A stretch of 64,000 nucleotides of DNA from Devosia sp. YIM 151766. Lineage in GTDB: Bacteria > Pseudomonadota > Alphaproteobacteria > Rhizobiales > Devosiaceae. The DNA lies in the NCBI RefSeq assembly GCF_030285925.1, contig NZ_CP127251.1, positions 1,922,001 to 1,986,000 on the forward strand, written 5' to 3'. Shown here piece after piece: positions 1-8,043 of the stretch (positions are counted from its first letter, which is position 1; the number at the start of each line of letters is the position of its first letter). The position numbers were made by a program, and so were the translations under genes. The notes below the pieces were generated by a model. It ran no database searches. It saw nothing but the letters and a program-made list of their open reading frames with translations, and was not told where the DNA came from.

Positions 1-107
1 ACCTGCTGGCCATGCTGCTGCTCTATGCCCGCCACAACGATATCGATCTCGAGGTCGCCTTGCAGCGGAAATGGTTCCGCCATCTGAGCGACCCGGAGCG
101 GCCATGA
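1..107 (+). CDS. 3' end of a gene upstream of folA, possibly MazG-like
   Basis: Partial gene whose start lies outside the window. The frame beginning at base 3 is open to the TGA at 105-107 and gives 34 residues with a helical, Leu-rich stretch (LLAMLLLYARHNDIDLEVAL) ending in a basic tail. The spacing of hydrophobic residues followed by IDLEVALQRK resembles the last helix of MazG-like nucleotide pyrophosphohydrolases, but this is too short to assign a family. The stop overlaps the folA start in an ATGA, so the two genes are probably translationally coupled. Confidence 0.45.
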   Translation, partial: LLAMLLLYARHNDIDLEVALQRKWFRHLSDPERP

Positions 108-628
108 ACATCCCGGTCTCCCTCATCGCCGCCGTCGCGCGCAACAATGTCATTGGCGCCGACCGGACCATTCCCTGGCGCATTCCGTCCGACTTTGCCT
201 GGTTCAAGCAAATGACGATGGGCAAGCCGATGGTCATGGGCCGCAAGCAATTCGAGACCTTTCCCAAGCCCCTTCCGGGCCGTCCCCACATCGTCGTCAC
301 CCGCCAGCGCGATTACGCTGCCCCCGGAATCATCGTGCGCCATAGCCTCGCCGAGGCCCTGCAAGCCGCCCGCGAGATCGCCGTGGCATCGGGAACCGAC
401 GAAATCATGGTCATCGGCGGCGGCGACATATACGCGCAGGCCCTGCCCCTGGCGGACCGGCTCTACATCACTCATGTGGACCTGGAACCCCCGGGCGATG
501 TCCATTTTCCCGCCATCGACCCAGAGGAATGGCGCCTGACCGGCCAACCGGTCATTCCCCGCTCGGAAAAAGACGGCGCCGGTTACGACATCCGCATCTA
601 TGAACGTGTTCACGGCCCCGCGCATTGA
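104..628 (+). CDS. folA: Dihydrofolate reductase
   Basis: Reduces 7,8-dihydrofolate to tetrahydrofolate with NADPH in the cytoplasm, supplying one-carbon units for thymidylate, purines and methionine. The 174-residue product has the usual length of bacterial DHFR. Visible family marks are the N-terminal strand SLIAAVARNNVIGAD, the PW motif followed by an acidic residue (SDFAWFK, equivalent to the catalytic Asp27 of E. coli), the MGRKQFE cofactor segment and IGGGDIYAQAL. The start at 104 is preferred over the in-frame one at 71 because it overlaps the upstream stop as ATGA and gives the standard N-terminus. hflK follows after 63 bases. Confidence 0.95.
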   Translation: MNIPVSLIAAVARNNVIGADRTIPWRIPSDFAWFKQMTMGKPMVMGRKQFETFPKPLPGRPHIVVTRQRDYAAPGIIVRHSLAEALQAAREIAVASGTDEIMVIGGGDIYAQALPLADRLYITHVDLEPPGDVHFPAIDPEEWRLTGQPVIPRSEKDGAGYDIRIYERVHGPAH

Positions 629-691
629 TCGCAGGGGCGCCTTGCCTATATATGGCAGCAACGATTTCTCTTAGACACCGAAAGGAATGCG

Positions 692-1786
692 ATGCCTTGG
701 GAGAATAATGGAGGCGGAGGTGGCCGCAATACAGGCGGTCCCTGGGGCCAGGCTCCTGGCGGCGGCGGGGGTCCGCGTCGACCGGGTGGCGGAAACACTC
801 CCAATCTCGAAGACATTCTTAATCGGGGACGCGACCAGTTCAAGGGCGGTGTGCCCGGTGGCCGCTGGGCTATTGTCGGCGGCGTGGTCGCGCTGCTCGC
901 TTTCTGGGGCGTCAATTCCGTCTATACGATCAATCCGCAGGAAGTCGGCGTCGAACTGCGCTTCGGCAAGCCCAAGCCCGAGCTGTCCGGCCCGGGCCTG
1001 CATTTCATGCTCTGGCCGGTCGAGACCGTCGAGCGCGTCGTCACCACTGTCAACCAGATCCAGATCGGCGTGCCCAATGCCAGCGGCTCGCGCGCCGGCG
1101 CCAGCGACGGCTTGATGCTGTCGGGCGATCAGAACATCGTCAATGTGCAGTTCTCGGTGTTCTGGTTCATCAGCGAACCCACATCCTATATCTTCAACGT
1201 CCGTGATCAGGATTCGCTGGTCCGCTACGCCGCCGAAAGCGCCATGCGCGAAGTCGTCGGCCGCCGTCCGGCACAGGAAGTTTATTCCGATGACCGCGCC
1301 GGCATTCAGGCAGACGTGCTGCGCATCACGCAAAGCACGCTGGAAGCCTATGGCCTGGGCGTCACCGTCAGCCAGATCCTGATCGAGAACGCCAGCCCGC
1401 CGGCGGAGGTGATTGACGCCTTCAACGAAGTGCAGCGTGCCCGTCAGGACGAGACGCGCCTGCAGGAAGAGGCCCGCTCCTACGCCAATACCCTGCTGGG
1501 CGATGCCCGTGGTCGCGCCGCCGCGCAGCGCGAAGATGCCGCCGCTTACACCAATCGCGTGGTGCAGGAAGCCACCGGTGAGGCGGAGCGCTTCAACTCC
1601 ATCTATGCCGAATACGTCAATTCGCCGGACGTGACCCGCAAGCGCCTGTTCCTTGAAACCATGGAAGAGGTATTGGGCGGGTCGGAAAAGGTCCTGATCG
1701 AGAATGGCACCCAGGGATCGGGCGTCGTGCCCTATCTGCCGCTGCCTGAACTGCGTTCGCGCGCAACCAGCTCGACGGGGAACTGA
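692..1786 (+). CDS. hflK: HflK, membrane SPFH protein
   Basis: Forms with HflC the periplasm-facing HflKC complex that surrounds the membrane protease FtsH and modulates its activity. The 364-residue protein opens with a Gly/Pro-rich cytoplasmic tail (residues about 1-60), then one membrane helix (about 64-80, WAIVGGVVALLAFWG), then an SPFH/band-7 domain beginning VYTINPQEVGVELRFG and a long charged coiled-coil near 240-300 (EVQRARQDETRLQEEARSY). An AAAGGA-like ribosome site precedes the ATG. hflC begins 2 bases after the stop. In many rhizobia a degP-type protease follows hflC; here a terminator and ssrA follow instead. Confidence 0.95.
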   Translation: MPWENNGGGGGRNTGGPWGQAPGGGGGPRRPGGGNTPNLEDILNRGRDQFKGGVPGGRWAIVGGVVALLAFWGVNSVYTINPQEVGVELRFGKPKPELSGPGLHFMLWPVETVERVVTTVNQIQIGVPNASGSRAGASDGLMLSGDQNIVNVQFSVFWFISEPTSYIFNVRDQDSLVRYAAESAMREVVGRRPAQEVYSDDRAGIQADVLRITQSTLEAYGLGVTVSQILIENASPPAEVIDAFNEVQRARQDETRLQEEARSYANTLLGDARGRAAAQREDAAAYTNRVVQEATGEAERFNSIYAEYVNSPDVTRKRLFLETMEEVLGGSEKVLIENGTQGSGVVPYLPLPELRSRATSSTGN

Positions 1787-1788
1787 TC

Positions 1789-2874
1789 ATGACCAATCGT
1801 CTCTTCATCATTGGCGCCGTTATCATCGCCGCGCTCTACGTGCTGTTTTCCTCGATCTACATCGTCGACGAGCGGGAACAGGCCATCGTCATGCGCTTCG
1901 GTCAGATCACCGACGTCCGCACCGAGCCGGGCCTCTATTTCAAGATCCCGACCGATATCGTCGACAGCGTCCAGATCGTCGACGACCGTTTGCTGCGCTA
2001 CGACATCGCCAATATGCGGGTGCAGGTTTCGGGCAACGCCTTCTATCAGGTGGACGCTTTCCTGACCTATCGGATCGCCGATGCGCAATTGTTCCGCGAG
2101 CGGGCCACCGGCCAGCTTTCGGTGGCTGAAGCCCGTATCGGCGCCAGCCTCGATGCGGCTCTGCGGCAGGTCTATGGCCTGCGTGAATTCACGGATGCCC
2201 TGTCCGATCAGCGCACGCAGATGATGCAGGAAACCCGCAATCTGATCCGTCCGGATCTGGCTGAGCTGGGCCTGGACATCGTCGATGTCCGCATCCTGCG
2301 CACCGACCTCGATTCCGAGGTTTCGGCCACGACCTTCGAACGCATGCGCGCCGAACGTCTCGCCGAAGCCGCCCTGCTCCGCGCCCGCGGTCAGGAACAG
2401 GCCCAGAGCCTGCGCGCCATCGCCGATCGTCAGGCGGTGGAAATCGTCGCCGCCGCGACCCGCGATGCCGAGATCATCCGCGGTCAGGGCGACGCCGATC
2501 GGAACCGCATCTATGCCGCCGCCTATGGCCAGGACCCGGAATTCTTCGAGTTCTACCGCTCCATGGAAGCCTATCGCCTGGCATTGGCCAATTCCGGCAC
2601 CACAATGGTCCTGTCGCCCGAAAGCGCTTTCTTCCGTTACTTCGGTTCGGATGGCGAGATACCGGCGGCGAGCACCACTTTTTCCACCCCGCTGCCGCCC
2701 GCCGGCACGGTCGAAATCCCGGCCACCACCGACGAGCCGGCGCTCGATGGTCTGGGTATCGAGGAAACCGTCGCTCCCAGCCTCACTCTGGAAGATGGCT
2801 CGCAGCTCGAGCCGACCGTGGGCACGGAAGCGCCGCCCGCCGTCGAGGACACCGCCCCGCCGGCCGGCGAATAG
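1789..2874 (+). CDS. hflC: HflC, membrane SPFH protein
   Basis: Partner of HflK in the FtsH-regulating HflKC complex of the inner membrane. The 361-residue product has a single N-terminal membrane helix (LFIIGAVIIAALYVLFSSIY, about residues 4-23), the SPFH signature VDEREQAIVMRFGQI, and a coiled-coil around 180-240. The C-terminal 70 residues are Pro/Thr/Glu-rich and low in complexity, longer than in E. coli HflC (334 residues), which is common in alphaproteobacteria. A strong terminator follows after 19 bases, ending the folA-hflK-hflC transcription unit. Confidence 0.95.
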   Translation: MTNRLFIIGAVIIAALYVLFSSIYIVDEREQAIVMRFGQITDVRTEPGLYFKIPTDIVDSVQIVDDRLLRYDIANMRVQVSGNAFYQVDAFLTYRIADAQLFRERATGQLSVAEARIGASLDAALRQVYGLREFTDALSDQRTQMMQETRNLIRPDLAELGLDIVDVRILRTDLDSEVSATTFERMRAERLAEAALLRARGQEQAQSLRAIADRQAVEIVAAATRDAEIIRGQGDADRNRIYAAAYGQDPEFFEFYRSMEAYRLALANSGTTMVLSPESAFFRYFGSDGEIPAASTTFSTPLPPAGTVEIPATTDEPALDGLGIEETVAPSLTLEDGSQLEPTVGTEAPPAVEDTAPPAGE

Positions 2875-2893
2875 GGTCGTTTGGCGACAAATG

Positions 2894-2929
2894 CAAAAAC
2901 CGGCGCACATTCTGCGCCGGTTTTTCTTT
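2894..2929 (+). terminator. Rho-independent terminator after hflC
   Basis: An inverted repeat (ACCGGCGCA / TGCGCCGGT) with a short loop is followed by TTTTTCTTT. The A-run on the 5' side could let it also work on the minus strand, but no minus-strand gene ends here. Confidence 0.9.
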
Positions 2930-2938
2930 GCCCCGCAT

Positions 2939-2967
2939 TTGCATCCGGCTCGGGCCTCACCTATATA
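2939..2967 (+). promoter_or_regulatory. Candidate sigma-70-type promoter of ssrA
   Basis: TTGCAT at 2939-2944 and TATATA at 2962-2967 are separated by exactly 17 bases. Initiation about 7 bases downstream would place the transcript start near 2974, just before the tmRNA acceptor piece. Inferred from sequence only. Confidence 0.6.
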
Positions 2968-2973
2968 GGGAGT

Positions 2974-3340
2974 GCCCGCAAGGGCTATGGCGATAAATGG
3001 TCATTGTAATAAACCCATCGGACCCGGGGGCAGTACCCGGCGTCTCCACCATCTCCTCCTTTCGAGGGCGAGCCCATGGGGACGAAACAGGATCGACGAG
3101 GGCGTAAAGAGTGTGCTTTTGCTCGGTGAGGTACCACCGTTATCGGTCCGAAACTTATAGTTGCTAATGACAACAATAAGGCTCCGGTCGCTCTCGCCGC
3201 GTAAGCGGTGCTAGCACTGGGAATTGAAGTCCTCCGCTCCTAGCCGGGCGGCAGGCGGGGTTCGCAGGCACCTGGCAACAGAAGCCTGCACTTCTTTTCA
3301 ATGTTGTTCGCCTGCGACGCCTTTGTCCTTGAAATCTCCT
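2974..3340 (+). ncRNA. ssrA: tmRNA, permuted two-piece alphaproteobacterial type
   Basis: Rescues stalled ribosomes and tags the nascent chain for proteolysis. The gene is circularly permuted. The acceptor piece comes first and ends in CCA at 3049-3051, carrying the alphaproteobacterial T-arm form CCGGG-GGCAGTA-CCCGG (about 3024-3040). After an intervening segment the coding piece starts at 3078 with GGGGACGAAACAGGATCGAC. GGGGACG (3078-3084) pairs with CGTCTCC (3041-3047) to make the seven-pair acceptor stem with one G-U. The tag reading frame is at 3163-3204, followed by pseudoknot-like GC stems. The outer 5' end is inferred from the promoter, and the 3' end (about 3300-3340) is uncertain. 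Confidence 0.93.
3163..3204 (+). other. ssrA: tmRNA tag-peptide reading frame
   Basis: Thirteen sense codons and TAA encode ANDNNKAPVALAA. The AND start matches the SspB-contact region and the ALAA end matches the ClpX/ClpA degron of known ssrA tags. As in other tmRNAs it has no start codon, because the ribosome resumes on the GCT resume codon. Confidence 0.93.
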
Positions 3341-3506
3341 GGAACGTAGGGCTGATATGAGCCGTTCGGGATTCTGTCCGATCCCCGGGCATTTCAGGAA
3401 AAGCGGACACGGCTTTTCCGGTTCGCAAGCGCGACAAGACAAAACCAGGACGCGTTCGGTGTTTCGCAGAGACGGTGAACGATTCCAACGAGGAGCAGAA
3501 GGCATC

Positions 3507-3986
3507 ATGGCCGAAGACCACATGCGATACGACATTCTCGCCCAGGAAGCCCTGCGCGGCGTCGTGCGCAAGGTTCTGGCCGAGGTGTCGCGGACCGGGC
3601 TGCCCGGCGAACATCATTTCTTCATTTCCTTCGCCACCAGGGCCCCCGGCGTGCGGCTCTCCGAGGAACTGCTCAAGCAGTACGACAAGGAAATGACCAT
3701 CGTGCTGCAAAACCAGTATTGGGACCTCAAGGTCAATGAAAGCACCTTCGAGGTCGGCCTCAGCTTCAACGGTCAGCCGGAACTGCTGGTTATTCCCTTT
3801 GCCGCCATCAAGGGCTTTTTCGATCCTTCCGTGCAATTCGGCCTGCAATTCGACCCCGCCACGGCCCCGCAGGATGAAGGCGGCATAGAGGCGGCGGCGG
3901 ACGCGGCCACCGAAGCCGTCGCCGATACATCGGAAAGCCAGGGCGAAAAGGTGATCAGCCTCGACGCCTTCCGCAAGAAGCCCTGA
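3507..3986 (+). CDS. sspB: SspB, ClpXP adaptor for tmRNA-tagged proteins
   Basis: Adaptor that binds the N-terminal part of the ssrA tag and tethers the substrate to ClpX. The 159-residue protein has the SspB fold core (residues about 1-115: YDILAQEALRGVVRKVLAEV, GLPGEHHFFISF, VGLSFNGQPELLVIPFAAI), an acidic Ala-rich flexible linker, and a C-terminal ClpX-binding tail ending ISLDAFRKKP. The start at 3507 is chosen over 3357 because the family begins there and a GAGGAG-type site precedes it; the extra upstream residues have no family match. It lies about 170-200 bases downstream of ssrA, the gene whose tag it reads. Confidence 0.92.
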   Translation: MAEDHMRYDILAQEALRGVVRKVLAEVSRTGLPGEHHFFISFATRAPGVRLSEELLKQYDKEMTIVLQNQYWDLKVNESTFEVGLSFNGQPELLVIPFAAIKGFFDPSVQFGLQFDPATAPQDEGGIEAAADAATEAVADTSESQGEKVISLDAFRKKP

Positions 3987-4000
3987 TCCTGTCCTGGCCC

Positions 4001-4249
4001 ATGGAAAAGCGCTCCTTCTCCATTGCCGGGCATCGCACCTCGATCGCCCTTGAGCCCGATTTCTGGCGCGGTTTCGAAGCCATGGCCGCGGCGCGGCGGC
4101 TCAGCCTTGCCGGCCTCATCCGCGAGATAGACGAAACCCGCCAGACCGCCAATTTGTCTTCCGCTGTGCGCCTGGCCGTTCTCGCCTGGTATCGGGATCG
4201 GCCCGACATCAGTTCGGCAGAGGAACGCCGGGCTGAAAGCCGAGATTGA
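4001..4249 (+). CDS. Ribbon-helix-helix domain protein (RHH_4-like)
   Basis: An 82-residue protein, almost entirely one ribbon-helix-helix unit: a beta strand (KRSFSIAGHRTSIALEP), then two helices (FWRGFEAMAAARRLSLAGLIREID; SSAVRLAVLAWYRDR). This matches the RHH_4 type found beside sspB in related bacteria. Such proteins are usually dimeric DNA binders, but the target is unknown. It starts 14 bases after sspB and is probably cotranscribed. Its last 41 bases overlap the convergent end of the AsmA-like gene. Confidence 0.8.
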   Translation: MEKRSFSIAGHRTSIALEPDFWRGFEAMAAARRLSLAGLIREIDETRQTANLSSAVRLAVLAWYRDRPDISSAEERRAESRD

Positions 4250-7200
4250 GCGGCAGGGTCGGCGCGGTCTCGCCCGGCTCCAGCCCCGGCTCGTCCGGAA
4301 CCTGCTCTTCCTCAAGCCGTCTGGCTTCTTCCTCCGCCCGCCTTGCGGTCTCTTCCGCCGCTCTTTGACGCTGTTCTTCGGCCAGCCTGTTGCGCTCCGC
4401 CGCCGCCGCGCGTTGTCGCGCCTCGTCCTCGCGCCGCAGCGCGTCGAGGCGCTCCAATTCCAATTCATTGGCCCGCACCTGGATAGCGGCGACCATTTCC
4501 GCCAGGTCGAGCCTGACCAATGGGCCCAGCAGCGTGCCGCCGATCCGCGCGACGATGCGGGCGGTGTCCGGCTCGATCAGGCCGTTGGGATCGACATAGT
4601 TTCGCGGCGTCAAGACGAAGCTGCCATCGAGCCCCAGCCGGTTCAATGACAGGTTGAGACTGCCCGCCAGGCGCCCGCCGGCGCCGTCCACGATCAGATT
4701 GGCCAGCCGCGCCGTACCGCCGGCAATGGAAAATGCCCCTTGCGCTCCATCCGCCGTGAAGAATCCTTGCGCCAAGGCCAGTCCGATCAGCGTCTCCAGC
4801 GCATCCGCCTCTTCATTCAGCGGATCCTCGATGCCGGCCATGGTCGGGAACACAGCCGGAGCCAGCCCGGACGCCTGGAAATCCGCGACGGTGAAATTAC
4901 CCTCGCCGGAAAGGCTGCGCACGACCTCGCCCAGGCTCCGGCCGTTCCCTTCGAACTGCAATCCTGCCGCGATCTGCCCGCCCAGCCCCCAATGCATCGC
5001 CGGCGGCACCAGAGCATCGATCTCCACGCCGGACAGCGACATCCGGCCAGTGACGCTGCGTTCGGTCAATGGCCCTGAACAGCATTGCGCCAGGCTCAGC
5101 GTCAGCCTGCCATCGCCGACCTGGGCCTGGAACCGGTCGAGACTCATCGTTTCCGGCGTCCAGGCATAGACGAAACTGCTCTCGCCGAGCAGCGGCGCGC
5201 CATTGGCGGCTATGGCATCGGTCTCGACGGCGATATCGCCGCGCGAGGGGCGCGGCGCCGTTGTCAAAGCCAATGGTCCTTCAGGCCAGAATCCCTCCCC
5301 GGGCACGACGATCGCTTCCTTGCCGAACAGGGCCATGCCGAGGCCCAGCGCATCGACCATATCGGCACGAAGCGTTCCGCTGAAGGTCGGCAATTGCCCA
5401 AGCATCTGCATGGAAAGCTCGCCGGAAAACCCGGTCTCGCCGCTGCTTCCCGCAATATCGGTGAACACCAATTCACGCCGCCCGGCAAAACGCAGCGCCG
5501 CACTGGCCTCGATGGCTGGCAGGCTCGCGCCATCGAGGCCCGCCAACGCAGCCAGCCCGCTGCCATCTTCCAGCAGCACATCCAGCGTGCCCTGCCCGCT
5601 TAACTCGCCATTGGGCGCAACCGTCAGGTCGCCGGAATAGCTGATCGATTGTCCCGCCTGGCTGATAGAGGCTCGCCCGGCGAACCCGCCAGTGCCGCTG
5701 CCCTCCATGAACAGGCTCGCCACCATCGGCCCGTCGCCCTCGAACAGGGGAACCGGACCGAGCCCGAACTGTTGCTGGGCCGCGCCGGCATCTCCGGCTT
5801 CCAGCGACACCACCAGCCGCAGATCGTCCTCCGCCAGGCCCGACAATCCTGAAACCATATCGGCCCGCAGGTCGAGCGCCGCAGCGCCCAGTTCACCCCC
5901 CAGGGTCAGGACCTGCCCGGCGCCGGCCTCGGCATCCGACAGATTGAAACGCAGGTCTCCGGGCCAGACGCCGTCCAGCCCCTCTTGCCAGACATAAGGC
6001 ATCCCGGCCATTTCATAGAACGCCGCCAGCCCCGGCGCATCCGCGGCGCTCACGGTGACCTGCCCCGTGCCCGTCACCCGGGGATCGGCCAGATTGCCGG
6101 CCAGCCGCAGGGCGCCATTGAGCGATATTCCGCCCCAATCGCCAGCCGAGACCTTTGGCAGGCGCAGTTCCGATGGTGACCATTGCCCTTCAAGCGACAG
6201 CTCGCTTGCCATGAGCCCCAGCAGGTCGATGGTCTGCGCCGTCAGCGAAAAACTGCCATTGGGGAAACTCACGGCGAAACTGCCGTCATTGGCGGCAGCC
6301 GGCGCCAGCGCCAGGAGCCCCGCCGTCTGGGCAGGACTTAATTGCCCGAGATGCACCACGCTATCGAGACGCGGCTCTTCACCAAATCCAAGTCTTATCT
6401 CCAGCGAATGGCTCTGCCCGGCAAATTCCAGCCGCCCATTGTTGAGCCCGAATGCATCGCCGGCCAGCATGATCCGGCCCTCCAGGGAACCGGGCGTATT
6501 GAACAGCGGATTGTCATCCCCGGGACGGCGCCAGAGCTGGGCCAGAGCATCGAGACGCCGCGCCGACACGAAGAGATCGCCCTTGAACCCGGCGCGTCCG
6601 CGTTCATTGGTCGCCGTGCCCGAGAGGCGGATTTCCGTATCGCCCGGCAGATGCGCCACTGCCTGTTCGATCCGCCAGGCCGAGCCATCGCTGGTGGCGT
6701 TGAGACGCAGTTCCCGCAACGAAAAGCCGCGCAGATTGGCTTCGGCCAGATCGATATTCAGCCGGCCCGGCATGGGCGGCACGGGCGGCGGCGGTATTTC
6801 CGCAAGCAGCCGCACCAATTCATAGCTCTGCTCGGATGGCACTTCCGTCGCATCGCGGGGCGGCAGTGAAAATACCCCACCCGAGACCACCGCATCGAAA
6901 CTGCGCCGCGCGCCAAGCTGGATATTGGCGGAGCCGGTCAAGCGCATGCCGGCGCGGTTTTCGTCGGGATGCAGCGTATAGCCCGACAGAACCACGCGAT
7001 CGGTGGATATATTTACGCTGCTTTCCAATACCAGCGCGCCGCGAATATCGTCGGCCACAGCGGCGGCCGGCGGCGCCTGGCGATAAACCACCGTGCCGTC
7101 GAATTTCGGCGCCATGCCGGCGGTGAGCATGCCTTCGCCGGTCAGCGAATAGGCGCCGGCGGATTCACGCAGGAATGCCGAAATGCGGTTGGCGCCCATG

Positions 7201-7838
7201 GCGTCGCTGGCGGCCGAGTTGAACCGCACCTCATAGCGCTTGCCACCATAATCGGCGGCGCCCTGGAACTGGAACGGCCCGGTAAAGCTCGATAACCGCA
7301 GATCGCCGTCGATATGGCTGGCCGAGAACACCTCGTCAGCGCGCAAATCGGTCAATCTCACGCGGCCATCGGCAATGCGGGCGTGACCGAGAGCTACCCC
7401 GCTCCCTTCGCCGGCCAGATCGACCCCGCTGCTGAACAGGCCATTTTCGTCCAGCACCAGATCGACCACCGGCTGGACGAGGGTGAGCGCCGTGACCGTG
7501 TAATTGTCGCGCAGGAAATCGAACAGCGCGAACTCGGCTTCCACCGCCGCCGCGCTGGCCACCGGCGATTCCAGATCGCCCACCACCACGTCGGAGAATT
7601 CGAGGCGCGGCGAGGGCAGCAGCGAGAAGGATATATCGCCCCGAATCGTCACCTCGGCGCCGAGCACGCCGCTGGCCAATACCTCCATGCGGTCGCGATA
7701 ATCGCTCCACTGGATGAAGAACGGCGCGATGAAGGCGCCGGCCAGCACCACGATGGCGAAAACGCCGACCACGATATAGATGCGATTGAGCACTGTGCGC
7801 GTTCTGTCCTGGGCTGAAACCGGCTTGAGTGTAGGCAC
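4209..7838 (-). CDS. AsmA family protein
   Basis: A 1209-residue inner-membrane-anchored, mainly periplasmic protein. Residues about 17-45 form the single N-terminal membrane helix (YIVVGVFAIVVLAGAFIAPF), followed by the AsmA mark YRDRMEVLASGVLGAEVTI. A very long beta-rich body with repeated SLEGQ/LAGNL-type strands follows, and the AsmA C-terminal region (LSGEGNFTVADFQASGL ... LNRLGLDGSFVLTP) lies near residue 950-1110. The last about 90 residues are a Glu/Arg-rich coiled coil and a Pro/Glu tail. AsmA-like proteins are proposed bridges for phospholipid movement to the outer membrane; that role is family knowledge. The helicase gene diverges from it 205 bases away. Confidence 0.9.
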   Translation of the reverse strand: MPTLKPVSAQDRTRTVLNRIYIVVGVFAIVVLAGAFIAPFFIQWSDYRDRMEVLASGVLGAEVTIRGDISFSLLPSPRLEFSDVVVGDLESPVASAAAVEAEFALFDFLRDNYTVTALTLVQPVVDLVLDENGLFSSGVDLAGEGSGVALGHARIADGRVRLTDLRADEVFSASHIDGDLRLSSFTGPFQFQGAADYGGKRYEVRFNSAASDAMGANRISAFLRESAGAYSLTGEGMLTAGMAPKFDGTVVYRQAPPAAAVADDIRGALVLESSVNISTDRVVLSGYTLHPDENRAGMRLTGSANIQLGARRSFDAVVSGGVFSLPPRDATEVPSEQSYELVRLLAEIPPPPVPPMPGRLNIDLAEANLRGFSLRELRLNATSDGSAWRIEQAVAHLPGDTEIRLSGTATNERGRAGFKGDLFVSARRLDALAQLWRRPGDDNPLFNTPGSLEGRIMLAGDAFGLNNGRLEFAGQSHSLEIRLGFGEEPRLDSVVHLGQLSPAQTAGLLALAPAAANDGSFAVSFPNGSFSLTAQTIDLLGLMASELSLEGQWSPSELRLPKVSAGDWGGISLNGALRLAGNLADPRVTGTGQVTVSAADAPGLAAFYEMAGMPYVWQEGLDGVWPGDLRFNLSDAEAGAGQVLTLGGELGAAALDLRADMVSGLSGLAEDDLRLVVSLEAGDAGAAQQQFGLGPVPLFEGDGPMVASLFMEGSGTGGFAGRASISQAGQSISYSGDLTVAPNGELSGQGTLDVLLEDGSGLAALAGLDGASLPAIEASAALRFAGRRELVFTDIAGSSGETGFSGELSMQMLGQLPTFSGTLRADMVDALGLGMALFGKEAIVVPGEGFWPEGPLALTTAPRPSRGDIAVETDAIAANGAPLLGESSFVYAWTPETMSLDRFQAQVGDGRLTLSLAQCCSGPLTERSVTGRMSLSGVEIDALVPPAMHWGLGGQIAAGLQFEGNGRSLGEVVRSLSGEGNFTVADFQASGLAPAVFPTMAGIEDPLNEEADALETLIGLALAQGFFTADGAQGAFSIAGGTARLANLIVDGAGGRLAGSLNLSLNRLGLDGSFVLTPRNYVDPNGLIEPDTARIVARIGGTLLGPLVRLDLAEMVAAIQVRANELELERLDALRREDEARQRAAAAERNRLAEEQRQRAAEETARRAEEEARRLEEEQVPDEPGLEPGETAPTLPLNLGFQPGVPLPN

Positions 7839-8043
7839 TTGCGCTTGCCGCGCAAGCCGGATGAGGCCGATTTGAGCAGAGGAAACCCCGTCTCCATAAC
7901 CCCTGCCGCCCCGCTACGCAAACGGCCGCGCTTCTATACAGACAGGCATCGGCTCCCTATATTGGCGAGTAGAACAAAATAAGATTCATCAAGGCTTGGC
8001 CGCGCGGTAGCCTCCGCCCTGCGCGCCTCGTAAAAAAATCCGC

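Noticed and set aside
1732-2910. 392-residue minus-strand ORF across hflC
   Set aside because: Lies antisense to the well-supported hflC gene; composition is a frame shadow with no family match.
3397-3419. GGAAAAGC/GCTTTTCC hairpin downstream of ssrA as terminator
   Set aside because: No T-run follows; it may be an RNA stem in the sspB leader but is not a classical terminator.
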